Shown here piece by piece: positions 46,335 to 54,400 of a stretch of DNA of 64,000 bases. The notes under the pieces were generated by a model. It saw only the letters and a list, made by a program, of their open reading frames with translations. It did not search any database and was not told the origin of the DNA. Position numbers and translations under genes: made by a program. This DNA is from Burkholderia pseudomultivorans (GTDB lineage: Bacteria > Pseudomonadota > Gammaproteobacteria > Burkholderiales > Burkholderiaceae). Location: contig NZ_CABVPP010000027.1 of NCBI RefSeq assembly GCF_902499075.1, positions 1 through 64,000 on the forward strand, in the 5' to 3' direction. Position 1 is the first letter of the stretch. Every line of letters starts with the position of its first letter.

Positions 46335-47129
46335 ATGAAGTTGGATTGGCGTAAAGTGGCCGCGTACGCGGCGGTGGCGGCATCGGCGGTGGCGGCCGGC
46401 AGTGCGGTTGCGGCGGACCTGAAGGAAATCCGGTTCGGCGTCGAGGCTTCGTACGCGCCGTTCGAATACAAGACGCCCGACGGCAAGCTGACCGGCTTCG
46501 ACATCGATATCGGCAACGCGGTGTGCGCGAAGCTGAAGACGAAGTGCGTGTGGGTCGAGAACGACTTCGACGGCCTGATCCCCGCGCTGCAGGCGCGCAA
46601 GTTCGACGCGATCAACTCGGACATGACGATCACCGACCAGCGCAAGCACGCGATCGCGTTCACCGATCCGATCTACACGATCCCGAACCAGCTGATCGCG
46701 AAGCAGGGCAGCGGCCTGTTGCCGACCCCGCAGTCGCTGAAGGGCAAGCGCGTCGGCGTGCTGCAGGGCACGATCCAGGAAGCGTACGCGAAGAAGAAGT
46801 GGGCGCCGGCCGGCGTCGAAGTCGTGCCGTACCAGACGCAGGATCTCGCGTATGCGGACCTGAAGTCGGGCCGCCTCGACGCGACCTTCCAGGATTCCGA
46901 AGCAGGTGCGAAGGGTTTCCTGTCGAAGCCGCAAGGCCAGGGCTTCGGGTTCGCGGGCGGCACCGTCAGCGATACCGAGATTCTCGGCTCGGGCGTCGGC
47001 TTCGGCCTGCGCAAGAACGACGCGGCGCTGAAGACCGCGCTCGATCAGGCGCTGAAGGAACTGAAGGCCGACGGCACGATCGACAATCTCGCGAAGAAGT
47101 ATTTCAGCGTGCCCGTGACGCTCAAGTAA
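46335..47129 (+). CDS. Lysine/arginine/ornithine (HisJ/ArgT-type) binding protein
   Basis: A 264-residue periplasmic substrate-binding protein. A signal peptide (about residues 1-27, ending GSAVAAD) precedes EIRFGVEASYAPFEYKTPDGKLTGFDIDIGNAVCAKLKTKCVWVENDFDGLIPAL, the SBP family 3 signature of HisJ/ArgT/LAO proteins, including the conserved Cys pair. The gene has AGGAGAGCATTTG before the ATG at 46335. It supplies ligand to HisQMP at the other end of the locus. It has its own upstream region with a TACAAT (46207-46212), allowing expression higher than that of the permease, as is usual for binding proteins. Confidence 0.93.
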   Translation: MKLDWRKVAAYAAVAASAVAAGSAVAADLKEIRFGVEASYAPFEYKTPDGKLTGFDIDIGNAVCAKLKTKCVWVENDFDGLIPALQARKFDAINSDMTITDQRKHAIAFTDPIYTIPNQLIAKQGSGLLPTPQSLKGKRVGVLQGTIQEAYAKKKWAPAGVEVVPYQTQDLAYADLKSGRLDATFQDSEAGAKGFLSKPQGQGFGFAGGTVSDTEILGSGVGFGLRKNDAALKTALDQALKELKADGTIDNLAKKYFSVPVTLK

Positions 47130-47156
47130 GCGTTTCGTTTCATCGCACGCTCGCAG

Positions 47157-47185
47157 CCGGCCGCTCATGCGGCCGGTTTGCTTTT
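47157..47185 (+). terminator. Intrinsic terminator after binding protein
   Basis: CCGGCCGC / GCGGCCGG with TCAT loop, followed by TTTGCTTTT. It ends the arginine locus. Confidence 0.85.
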
Positions 47186-47233
47186 GGGGGCGGAGAATCG
47201 CCGGCGCGGCTGCGCTGCGGCGAGCGCGATGCG

Positions 47234-48718
47234 CTACGCGGGAAAGAACCGGCTCAGTTCGCGCGCGAGCTCGTTGAGCACGGCCATTTCCTGCTGCGTG
47301 ATCTTGCGCGCGGGCTGGGCGCCGGCCCAGTCGCCGTACAGCAGCGCGACCGTCGTCGCGCCGACGCGCACCGGCAGCAGCACGAACGCGCGCGTGTCGT
47401 CGAACGCATCGAGATACCACGCGGGCAGCCGCCTGAGCATCTTCGGCTCCTGCGCCTGCTCGATGAAGATGCCGACCGAGTTGGTGATCGCGAGATGGAA
47501 CACGTCCGGCTCGAAGCGTTCGTCGAAGCGCAGCCGGTCGAGCACCGCGTCGACGTCGGGGCCGAAGCCGAGCCGCGCGGCGAACGTGCCGTCGGCATGC
47601 CGCACGAACATCACGGTACGCGTGAATGCGAGGCCGGCGAGCAGGCTTTCGGACGCGAGTGCGAGCACCGGCGTCAGCACGTGTTCCGACGGCAGCGCAC
47701 GCAGGTCGGCGAGGCCGGCTTCGAGACAGGCCTCGGGCTGCGCCTGCGCGCGCGCGATCGCGTCGGCGTTCGCGCGCAGCTCGACGATCTCGCGCATCAC
47801 GGTGTCGCTCGCTTCCTCGCGCGCGAGTTGCTCGGCGATTTCCACCAGCGTGTCGGACTCCGTATCGAGTATCGGCGCGTAGTGCTGCGCGAGCGCCGCG
47901 ATGCGCGCGTCGCGCTGCGGGCTCGCGGGCATCGCGAGCGCGCCCGCGACGTCGGTCGAGCAGCGGCTCACCGCGCGCAGCCAGTGCGCGCGGCCGTCCG
48001 GGTCGTCTTCGTCGGCGAGCGCCGCGCCGTCGTCGTGCGCGTCGGCAAGGCTCGCGCGCTCGTCGTCGGCCATGCCGGCGCGGATCAGTTCGGGCAGCCG
48101 CCAGCGCGCGGCGGCCTCGAGGCCGATCTCGTCGAAGCCGACGCCGAGCACCTCGACGCACGCGGCCGCTTCGTCGCCGTTCAGCTCGGTCGCGCGTCGG
48201 CGGATCCGGTCCCATTCGCTGTCGAGATAACAGACCACCAGCAGCTTGCCGACCTGGCGCATCAGCGTGCAGACGACGGCTTCCTCGCCCGAGCGCAGCT
48301 CGGCGCGCTCGGTCAGCTTGCGCGCGACGCAGCCCGACAGCAGCGCGCGGTTCAGTTCGAGCTTCGCGTCGATGCGCCGCGGCGTGCTGTGATGAAAGTG
48401 ATCGACGAGCTTCAGCCCGACGACCAGATGGCCGACTGCGTCCATGCCGAGCACCATCAGCGCGCGCGTCACGGTCGTGATGTTGCCGCCGAACGCCATG
48501 TACATCGCGGAGTTCGCGAGCCGCAGCACCTTCTGCGTCAGCGCGAAATCCGACAGCACGACCCGGACGAGCGCGGTGAAGTCGAGGTCGTCGTTCTTCA
48601 TCGCGGCCATCGTCGCGCGCAGCGATTCCGACAGCAGCGGGAAGTCGCCCCGTTCGTTCATCCGGGCCCACAGCTTGTCGAGCAGGGCCGTCGGCGGCAG
48701 GTGTTCGGTGATTGACAT
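47234..48718 (-). CDS. HDOD-domain signalling protein
   Basis: A 494-residue cytosolic protein. The HDOD domain spans about residues 20-210 (FPLLSESLRATMAAM, LSDFALTQKVLRLANSAMY, and the degenerate HD region around CTLMRQVGKLLVVCYL). Residues about 330-480 look like a GAF-type sensor (HVLTPVLALASESLLAGLAFTRTVMFVRHADG, then FVLLPVRVGATTVALLYGDW). HDOD proteins have no known catalytic activity and act in signalling, often with c-di-GMP. The upstream neighbour, 25 bp away on the same strand, is an EAL phosphodiesterase, so the two are probably one signalling operon. Confidence 0.87.
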   Translation of the reverse strand: MSITEHLPPTALLDKLWARMNERGDFPLLSESLRATMAAMKNDDLDFTALVRVVLSDFALTQKVLRLANSAMYMAFGGNITTVTRALMVLGMDAVGHLVVGLKLVDHFHHSTPRRIDAKLELNRALLSGCVARKLTERAELRSGEEAVVCTLMRQVGKLLVVCYLDSEWDRIRRRATELNGDEAAACVEVLGVGFDEIGLEAAARWRLPELIRAGMADDERASLADAHDDGAALADEDDPDGRAHWLRAVSRCSTDVAGALAMPASPQRDARIAALAQHYAPILDTESDTLVEIAEQLAREEASDTVMREIVELRANADAIARAQAQPEACLEAGLADLRALPSEHVLTPVLALASESLLAGLAFTRTVMFVRHADGTFAARLGFGPDVDAVLDRLRFDERFEPDVFHLAITNSVGIFIEQAQEPKMLRRLPAWYLDAFDDTRAFVLLPVRVGATTVALLYGDWAGAQPARKITQQEMAVLNELARELSRFFPA

Positions 48719-48743
48719 GCGTCTGTCCGGTTCGCGGGCGCGG

Positions 48744-50579
48744 TCAGGCCGCCGCGTGCAGGCGCAGCTGCTGCGCCTCGAAGCGCCGCGCGAGCTCCTC
48801 GGACGGCAGTGCCTGGCATACGAGCCAGCCCTGGATGTGGTTGCAGCCCATCTCGGTCAGCAATTCGCGCTGCGCCTCGGTCTCGACGCCTTCCGCGACG
48901 AGTTCGAGGTCGAGCGTCTGCGCGAGGCCGACCACCGCCGACACGATCGCGCGGTCGTTGCGCGACGTCAGCAGGTTCTCGACGAAGCTGCGGTCGATCT
49001 TCAGCTTCGCGAGCGGGAAGCGCTGCAGGTACGCGAGGCTCGAATAGCCGGTGCCGAAATCGTCGATCGCGAAGCGGATGCCGAGCTCGGTCAGTTCCTC
49101 GAGCAGTTCCTTCGCATGTGCGGGATCGTGCATCAGCAGGCTTTCGGTGATTTCGAGCACGATGCGGCGCGGGTCGATGCCCGTCAGCGTGATCGCCTCG
49201 CGCACGCTCTGCGTGAAGCGCGGGTCGCGGAACTGCTGCGGCGACACGTTGACCGCGACGTATTGCAGCGCGAGGCCCTGGCGGTCCCACGCAACGAGCT
49301 GCATGCACGCGGCCTTCAGCACCCAGTTGCCGAGATAGTTGATCAGGCCGATCGATTCGGCGAGCGGGATGAAGGTCGCCGGCGGCACCAGGCCGTGCAC
49401 CGGGTGGCGCCAGCGGATCAGCGCCTCGACGCCGACCACCGCGGCCGACTGGCTGCGCGTGATCGGCTGGAAGTGCAGCGAGAATTCGCCGTTGCGCACG
49501 CCGTCGTACAGGTCGGCTTCGAGCTTCAGCCGCTCGGCGTCGGCCGGATCGTCGACCGGCGTATGGAACGCGAGCGCATTGCCGCCCGACGCCTTGGCCT
49601 GCGCGAGCGCATGGTCGGCGCGGCGCAGCAGCGGGCTGTGGTGTTGCGCGCGATGCGATGCCGGCCGCTCGTCCGGGTACAGCGCGATGCCGATGCTGGC
49701 CGACAGGTGCACGGGCTGTCCGTGGTACACGTAAGGTTCGCGGATCGCGGCCTGCAGCCGGCGTGCGAGCGCGCCCGCCGCGTCGCTGACCCGCGCGCGG
49801 TCCGGCGCGCCGAGCACCACCGCGAACTTGTCGCTCGCGACGCGCGCGAGTCGCTCGCCGGGCGACACGAGTGCGCGCAGCCGCTGCGCGGTCTCGCGCA
49901 GCAGCGTGTCGCCGGCGTCGTAGCCGAGCGCGCGGTTGATCCGCTGATAGTCGTCGAGATCGAGCAGCAGCAGCGCCGCGCAGGTGCCGCCCTCGTCGGC
50001 GGACTGCTGCGCGCGCATCAGCGCGGGCACGAGTGCGGACAGGTTGTCGAGCCCCGTCATCGGGTCGTGGTGCATCTCGTACGTGAGGCGCGCCTCGAGC
50101 GCGCGCCACGACGACACGTCGAACGCCGCGATCGCGAAGCCGTCGACGCCGTGGTGGCGGCTCTTGACCGCGCGCACCTCGACGTCGAGCGGATAGGTGA
50201 GCGACTTGACGATGCACATCGTCGCCTTCTCGACCTGGCCCGAGCGCGCGGCGCGCGCAAGCAGGCCTTCGAGCGCCGAGGTATCCTGTTCGGCGATCAG
50301 GTCGCGCAGCGTCAGCGTATGCAGATAGTCGCGGTGATAGCCGATGAAGCGCAGGCTGGCGTCGGACACGTACAGAAAGCGCAGTTCGCGGTCGACATGG
50401 GCGAGGAAGTCCACCGTGCCGACCGTCTGTTCCAGCCAGTTGCGCACGGTGTCGTCGCGGCGCGGCGCGCCGGCGCGTGCGGGCATCAGCGCGCCGCCCG
50501 ACCATGCGAAGCGGCGCAGCGTACGCAGGGCGCTTCGCCAGTGGCCCTTGCGCGGCGTCTGTTTCCTGTTGGCTTCCAT
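48744..50579 (-). CDS. PAS-GGDEF-EAL protein, predicted c-di-GMP phosphodiesterase
   Basis: A 611-residue protein with an N-terminal PAS-like domain (about residues 45-155), a GGDEF domain (about 170-330) and an EAL domain (about 350-600). The GGDEF signature is degenerate (ARVASDKFAVVLG), so cyclase activity is unlikely. The EAL domain keeps all key positions: GVEALIRWRHP, VNVSPQQF, LEITES, AIDDFGTGYSSL, LKIDRSF, AEGVET and the final QGW. It should hydrolyse c-di-GMP, with PAS and GGDEF as regulatory inputs. There are no membrane segments, so it is cytosolic. The start is the ATG at 50579. It is the first gene of the pair with the HDOD protein. Confidence 0.92.
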   Translation of the reverse strand: MEANRKQTPRKGHWRSALRTLRRFAWSGGALMPARAGAPRRDDTVRNWLEQTVGTVDFLAHVDRELRFLYVSDASLRFIGYHRDYLHTLTLRDLIAEQDTSALEGLLARAARSGQVEKATMCIVKSLTYPLDVEVRAVKSRHHGVDGFAIAAFDVSSWRALEARLTYEMHHDPMTGLDNLSALVPALMRAQQSADEGGTCAALLLLDLDDYQRINRALGYDAGDTLLRETAQRLRALVSPGERLARVASDKFAVVLGAPDRARVSDAAGALARRLQAAIREPYVYHGQPVHLSASIGIALYPDERPASHRAQHHSPLLRRADHALAQAKASGGNALAFHTPVDDPADAERLKLEADLYDGVRNGEFSLHFQPITRSQSAAVVGVEALIRWRHPVHGLVPPATFIPLAESIGLINYLGNWVLKAACMQLVAWDRQGLALQYVAVNVSPQQFRDPRFTQSVREAITLTGIDPRRIVLEITESLLMHDPAHAKELLEELTELGIRFAIDDFGTGYSSLAYLQRFPLAKLKIDRSFVENLLTSRNDRAIVSAVVGLAQTLDLELVAEGVETEAQRELLTEMGCNHIQGWLVCQALPSEELARRFEAQQLRLHAAA

Positions 50580-50763
50580 GTTTCTCGCTGACGTGAAGGG
50601 CTGGAACCGGTTGTCCGGTAGGAATAACGGCAGACTGCGACGAATCTTTAACGGACCGGCCCGCGGGCGGCGCTGCCGCCGGGCCGGATCGGGTCGCGCA
50701 GGCGGCGGTCGAACGCCGGTGCGGCCTGTAACGAGGCTGACTTTATAAGAAATGAGGACGCAG

Positions 50764-51312
50764 ATGAAGCGAAAACTGTTGGTGGGCGCCGTGGCGGCGC
50801 TGGTGGCCGGCCATGCGCTGGTCGCGCAGGCGGAACTGAAGCCGGGCGATGCGGCGCCCGATTTTACGACCCAGGCGTCGCTGGGCGGCAAGACTTACAC
50901 GTATTCGCTTGCCGACGCGCTGAAGCACGGGCCGGTCGTGCTGTATTTCTACCCGGCCGCGTTCACGAAGGGCTGCACGATCGAGGCGCACGCGTTCGCG
51001 GATGCGGTCGACCGTTACAAGGCGTACGGCGCGACGGTGATCGGCGTGTCCGTCGACAATATCGACACGCTGACGAAGTTTTCGGTGAGCGAGTGCCGCA
51101 GCAAGTTCCCGGTCGCGGCCGACCCGGATGCGAAGATCATCCGCGAGTACGACGCGAAGCTGCCGGCGCTCGACCGCGCAAACCGCGTGTCCTACGTGAT
51201 TTCGCCGGAAGGGAAGATACTGTACGAATACACGAGCCTGTCGCCCGACAAGCACGTGGAGAACACGCTCGCCGCGGTGAAGGCGTGGGCGGACGCGCAT
51301 CCGAAGCCGTAA
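50764..51312 (+). CDS. Exported peroxiredoxin (AhpC/BCP type)
   Basis: A 182-residue thiol peroxidase with a signal peptide (about residues 1-23, ending VAQAE), so it is periplasmic, which is unusual for the BCP group. The peroxidatic cysteine is C71 in the PAAFTKGCTIEA motif (PxxxTxxC). A second cysteine at 111 (VSECRSKFP) could be the resolving partner. Together these suggest reduction of periplasmic hydrogen peroxide or lipid peroxides. I chose the ATG at 50764 since GAGGA lies 7-8 bases upstream; an ATG four codons earlier would leave no clear binding site. Confidence 0.9.
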   Translation: MKRKLLVGAVAALVAGHALVAQAELKPGDAAPDFTTQASLGGKTYTYSLADALKHGPVVLYFYPAAFTKGCTIEAHAFADAVDRYKAYGATVIGVSVDNIDTLTKFSVSECRSKFPVAADPDAKIIREYDAKLPALDRANRVSYVISPEGKILYEYTSLSPDKHVENTLAAVKAWADAHPKP

Positions 51313-51387
51313 CGGCAAGGCGGCGCGAACGCGGCCCGCTCGCGCCGGCAGCGCGCGCCGGCGGTCGCATTGCCGCGTGCGCGCGAA

Positions 51388-52017
51388 TCACGCGCGCAGC
51401 GCCTGCTCGATCGGCACGCTGCCGCCGACGAAGCCGATGATCTTGCGCGAGATGCCGAGCTTGATCGCCTCGATCGCGGCCCATGCAACGTCCTGGCGCG
51501 AAACCGGCGGCGCGGGCTCGACGCGCTCCTCGGTCAGCGCGATCTTGCCGACGCCCGGTTCGTCCGCGAGCGGGCCCGGGCGCAGGATCACGTAGTCGAC
51601 GCCCGACGCGATCACGCGCTCGTCGCCTTCGCGTTTCATCTGGGAATAGTGACGCAGCGCGTCGGGGCTGCGTTCGGGCCAGTATGCGGACAGCGAGCTG
51701 ATCACGACCAGCTTCTGGACGTTGTGCGCGAGTGCATACTCGGCCGCGCGCGCGACCGCGTCGCGGTCGACCTGTTCCTCTTCGGCCGCGCCTTCCGACT
51801 CGGCCGAACCGGCCGCGTAGATGACATGCGTGACGCCCTGGAACGCGTGCGAGAAATCGCCCGTCAGATCGGCCTCGACGACCTTCGCGCCCGGCAGCGC
51901 GTAGCCGTGCCGGCGCACGAGCGCCGTGACCTCGAATTCCGGCTGCTCGAGCAGCAGATCCGCACAGGCCTGGCCCGTGCGGCCGGTCGCGCCAATCAGC
52001 AGTACCTTCGTCGTCAT
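51388..52017 (-). CDS. NAD(P)-binding atypical SDR protein (NmrA/YwnB-like)
   Basis: A 209-residue Rossmann-fold protein. The dinucleotide loop is LLIGATGRTGQACADLLL at the N-terminus. HVIYAAGSAESEGAAEEEQVD and YVILRPGPLADEPGVG match the NmrA-like/SDR a5 group. Members are reductases or redox-sensing scaffold proteins; no substrate can be named. The frame extends about 80 codons upstream without similarity, so the ATG at 52017 is used. It converges on the peroxiredoxin gene, which makes an oxidative-stress link possible but unproven. Confidence 0.85.
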   Translation of the reverse strand: MTTKVLLIGATGRTGQACADLLLEQPEFEVTALVRRHGYALPGAKVVEADLTGDFSHAFQGVTHVIYAAGSAESEGAAEEEQVDRDAVARAAEYALAHNVQKLVVISSLSAYWPERSPDALRHYSQMKREGDERVIASGVDYVILRPGPLADEPGVGKIALTEERVEPAPPVSRQDVAWAAIEAIKLGISRKIIGFVGGSVPIEQALRA

Positions 52018-52262
52018 GAAACCGCTCCTTGATCGATGCGTCGTCCTTCCAGATAGGGACGGACGACCGATACTCAAGTGTATGTCGAATTGGGCCGGCG
52101 GAGGCGGGGTAAAAGGGGGCATATCGACCACGGTGTGCCCGCGCACATTGCGCCGTGTCGGCGTGCGAATGCGGGCGACGGGCCGCCGACCGGCTATCAT
52201 GTGCGCCACGCATTTCCTGCCGCTACGCAATACAACGCGTCGGCCAACCGGTTGGAGTACAC

Positions 52263-53738
52263 ATGGCATTACCCCTCGACAACATCAGCATGGCCGTGTT
52301 CTGCGACTTCGAGAACGTCGCGCTCGGCGTGCGCGACGCGAAGTACGAGAAGTTCGACATCAAGCCCGTGCTCGAACGGCTGCTGCTGAAGGGCAGCATC
52401 GTCGTGAAGAAGGCGTATTGCGACTGGGATCGCTACAAGGGCTTCAAGGCGGCGATGCACGAGGCGAGTTTCGAGCTGATCGAGATTCCGCATGTGCGCC
52501 AGTCGGGCAAGAACTCGGCCGACATCCGGCTCGTCGTCGACGCGCTCGACCTGTGCTACACGAAGTCGCACGTCGACACCTTCGTGATCATCAGCGGCGA
52601 CTCGGATTTCTCGCCGCTCGTGTCGAAGCTGCGCGAGAACGCGAAAAAGGTGATCGGGGTCGGCGTGAAGAAGTCGACCTCGGACCTGCTGGTCGCGAAC
52701 TGCGACGAATTCATCTTCTACGACGACCTGGTGCGCGAGCAGCAGCGTGCGCTTGCCAAGCGCGAACAGCAGCGCGCGGGCAACGGCGGCGCGAAGCGGC
52801 CCGACGAGCCGTCGCGCAAGCCCGAGCTGGAGATGCGGCGGGCCGAGGCGATCGCGCTGGCGGTCGAGACCTTCGACGCGCTCGCGTCGGAGCGCGACGA
52901 CGTCGGCAAGATCTGGGCGTCGGTGCTCAAGAGCGCGATCAAGCGCCGCAAGCCGGATTTCAACGAGTCGTACTACGGATTCCGCGCATTCGGCAACCTG
53001 CTCGACGAGGCGCAGGCACGCGGGCTGCTCGAAGTGGGGCGCGACGACAAGTCGGGCGCGTTCGTGTCGCGCGCGCGTCATGCGCCGGCCGCGGAACAGC
53101 TTGCCGCGCCGGAGGCCGGCACGGCACAGCACGGGGCGCCCCAGCACGGCGCGCGCGCGGCCGAGCCGGCGCACGGCGAGCGCGAATCGCGCCGTCGCGG
53201 CGGGCAGGGCGAGCCGCGCGCGCGGGAAGCCGCGCCGATCGAGCCGGCCTTCGTCGAAAGCGGGGAAGAAGTCGACGCGGCGGTGTCCGTGTCCGGCGAA
53301 GCGGCCGACACGCACGGCGACGGCAAGGACAGCCGCAAGCGCGCACGCAAGAGCGCGGCGAAGAAGACCGGTCCGAAGAAGGGCGCCGCCGCGAAGGGCG
53401 GCGAGCGTCGCGCGGCACCGAAGGACGAAGATGTTGCGCACGGTGGCGCGATGCCTCACGGTGGCGACAGGCATGGGGACGCGAAGCACGGCGACACCGC
53501 GCAGGCGGATGCGAAGCCGCACGACGCCGCGGATGTCGACAGCCGGCCCGCCGAAGCGCGGCAGGCCGAGCCGGTCGTGGCCGAGGCGGCCGCGCAAGCG
53601 GTGCTCGAGTTGGCGCACGAAGCGGCGCCGGCCGAACCGGCCGACGACGCACCGGCCGCTGCCAAGCCGAAGAAGCCGGCCCGCAAGACCGCGCCGCGCG
53701 CGCGTCGTCCGCGCAAGACGGCCACGACCGCCGAGTAA
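52263..53738 (+). CDS. NYN-domain nuclease-like protein with LOTUS domain and long tail
   Basis: A 491-residue protein. Residues 8-150 are a NYN (PIN-like) domain with acidic residues in MAVFCDFENVALG, KNSADIRLVVDALD and VIISGDSDFSPLVSKL, the metal-binding set of LabA/DUF88 nucleases. Residues about 205-285 form an OST-HTH/LOTUS domain (VETFDALASERDDVGKIWASVLKSAIKRRKPDFNESYYGF). The remaining about 205 residues are Ala, Glu, Lys and His-rich and almost certainly disordered, with a basic end (KKPARKTAPRARRPRKTA) that could bind nucleic acid. The architecture suggests RNA binding or cleavage; its targets are unknown. Confidence 0.87.
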   Translation: MALPLDNISMAVFCDFENVALGVRDAKYEKFDIKPVLERLLLKGSIVVKKAYCDWDRYKGFKAAMHEASFELIEIPHVRQSGKNSADIRLVVDALDLCYTKSHVDTFVIISGDSDFSPLVSKLRENAKKVIGVGVKKSTSDLLVANCDEFIFYDDLVREQQRALAKREQQRAGNGGAKRPDEPSRKPELEMRRAEAIALAVETFDALASERDDVGKIWASVLKSAIKRRKPDFNESYYGFRAFGNLLDEAQARGLLEVGRDDKSGAFVSRARHAPAAEQLAAPEAGTAQHGAPQHGARAAEPAHGERESRRRGGQGEPRAREAAPIEPAFVESGEEVDAAVSVSGEAADTHGDGKDSRKRARKSAAKKTGPKKGAAAKGGERRAAPKDEDVAHGGAMPHGGDRHGDAKHGDTAQADAKPHDAADVDSRPAEARQAEPVVAEAAAQAVLELAHEAAPAEPADDAPAAAKPKKPARKTAPRARRPRKTATTAE

Positions 53739-53816
53739 CAGCCGTCGTCGCGGCCGCATGGCCGCACCCGCACCGGTTCGCACGCAGGCGCGACCGGATG
53801 CGGGGCCGCGCAGTAC

Positions 53817-53850
53817 ATACCGCCCGGCCAGTGCCGGAACGGGGCGGTAT
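53817..53850. repeat. Inverted repeat between convergent genes
   Basis: ATACCGCCC (53817-53825) and GGGCGGTAT (53842-53850) form a 9-bp perfect stem around a 16-base loop. It sits between the NYN gene and the convergent VOC gene and may reduce read-through, although no T-run follows. Confidence 0.45.
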
Positions 53851-53900
53851 CGAATGCCGCCCGGCACACCGGCCGGCGCTGCGCCTGCCCGCCTGCGGCG

Positions 53901-54284
53901 CTAGCCGGTCAGCGCATACGGCCGAGTCATCACCTCGAGGAAGTGCCCGTCCGGATCGTCGAAATACACGCCGCGTCCGCCGTTGTGACGGTAGATGTCG
54001 CCGGGCTGCCGCTTCGCCGGATCGGCCCAGTGCGGCAGCCCGCGTTCGCGCAGGCGCGCGAACACGCGGTCGAAACCGGCTTCGTCGATCAGGAACGCGT
54101 AATGCTGGAACGCGATCTCCCCGTCCTTTTCGTAGAAATCGAGCGATACGCCGTTGTCGAGCGGGACTACCAGCATCGCGCCGAACGGCGTCGGCGCCGG
54201 CAGTTCCAGCAACTCGACGAGGAAGCGGCTCGACGCGCGCTTGTCGCGGCACCAGACGATCGTATGGTTCAGCTGGACGTTCAT
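53901..54284 (-). CDS. VOC-superfamily (glyoxalase-fold) protein
   Basis: A 127-residue single-domain vicinal-oxygen-chelate protein. It opens MNVQLNHTIVWCRDKRASSRFLVELL and ends RGVYFDDPDGHFLEVMTRPY. The metal-ligand positions are His7 (LNHTIV), the His in FQHYAFLI, and the Glu in FLEVMTRP. Members act as lyases, dioxygenases or resistance binding proteins; the activity cannot be told. It starts at the ATG at 54284, with GGGGGAA upstream. It lies 116 bp downstream of the RND operon on the same strand. Confidence 0.87.
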   Translation of the reverse strand: MNVQLNHTIVWCRDKRASSRFLVELLELPAPTPFGAMLVVPLDNGVSLDFYEKDGEIAFQHYAFLIDEAGFDRVFARLRERGLPHWADPAKRQPGDIYRHNGGRGVYFDDPDGHFLEVMTRPYALTG

Positions 54285-54400
54285 GGCGGATTCCCCCCGA
54301 AACGGCACGGCAGCGTGCATGCACTGACGATAGCCGATCGCCGCCGGGGTGCAAGCCGCGGCGGTTCGCGCGGACGGCGTGCCGCCCGCGCGGCTCCGCA

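Noticed and set aside
49750-50070. Active diguanylate cyclase in the GGDEF-EAL protein
   Set aside because: The signature is ASDKF instead of GG(D/E)EF, so catalysis is unlikely; only the EAL domain is intact.
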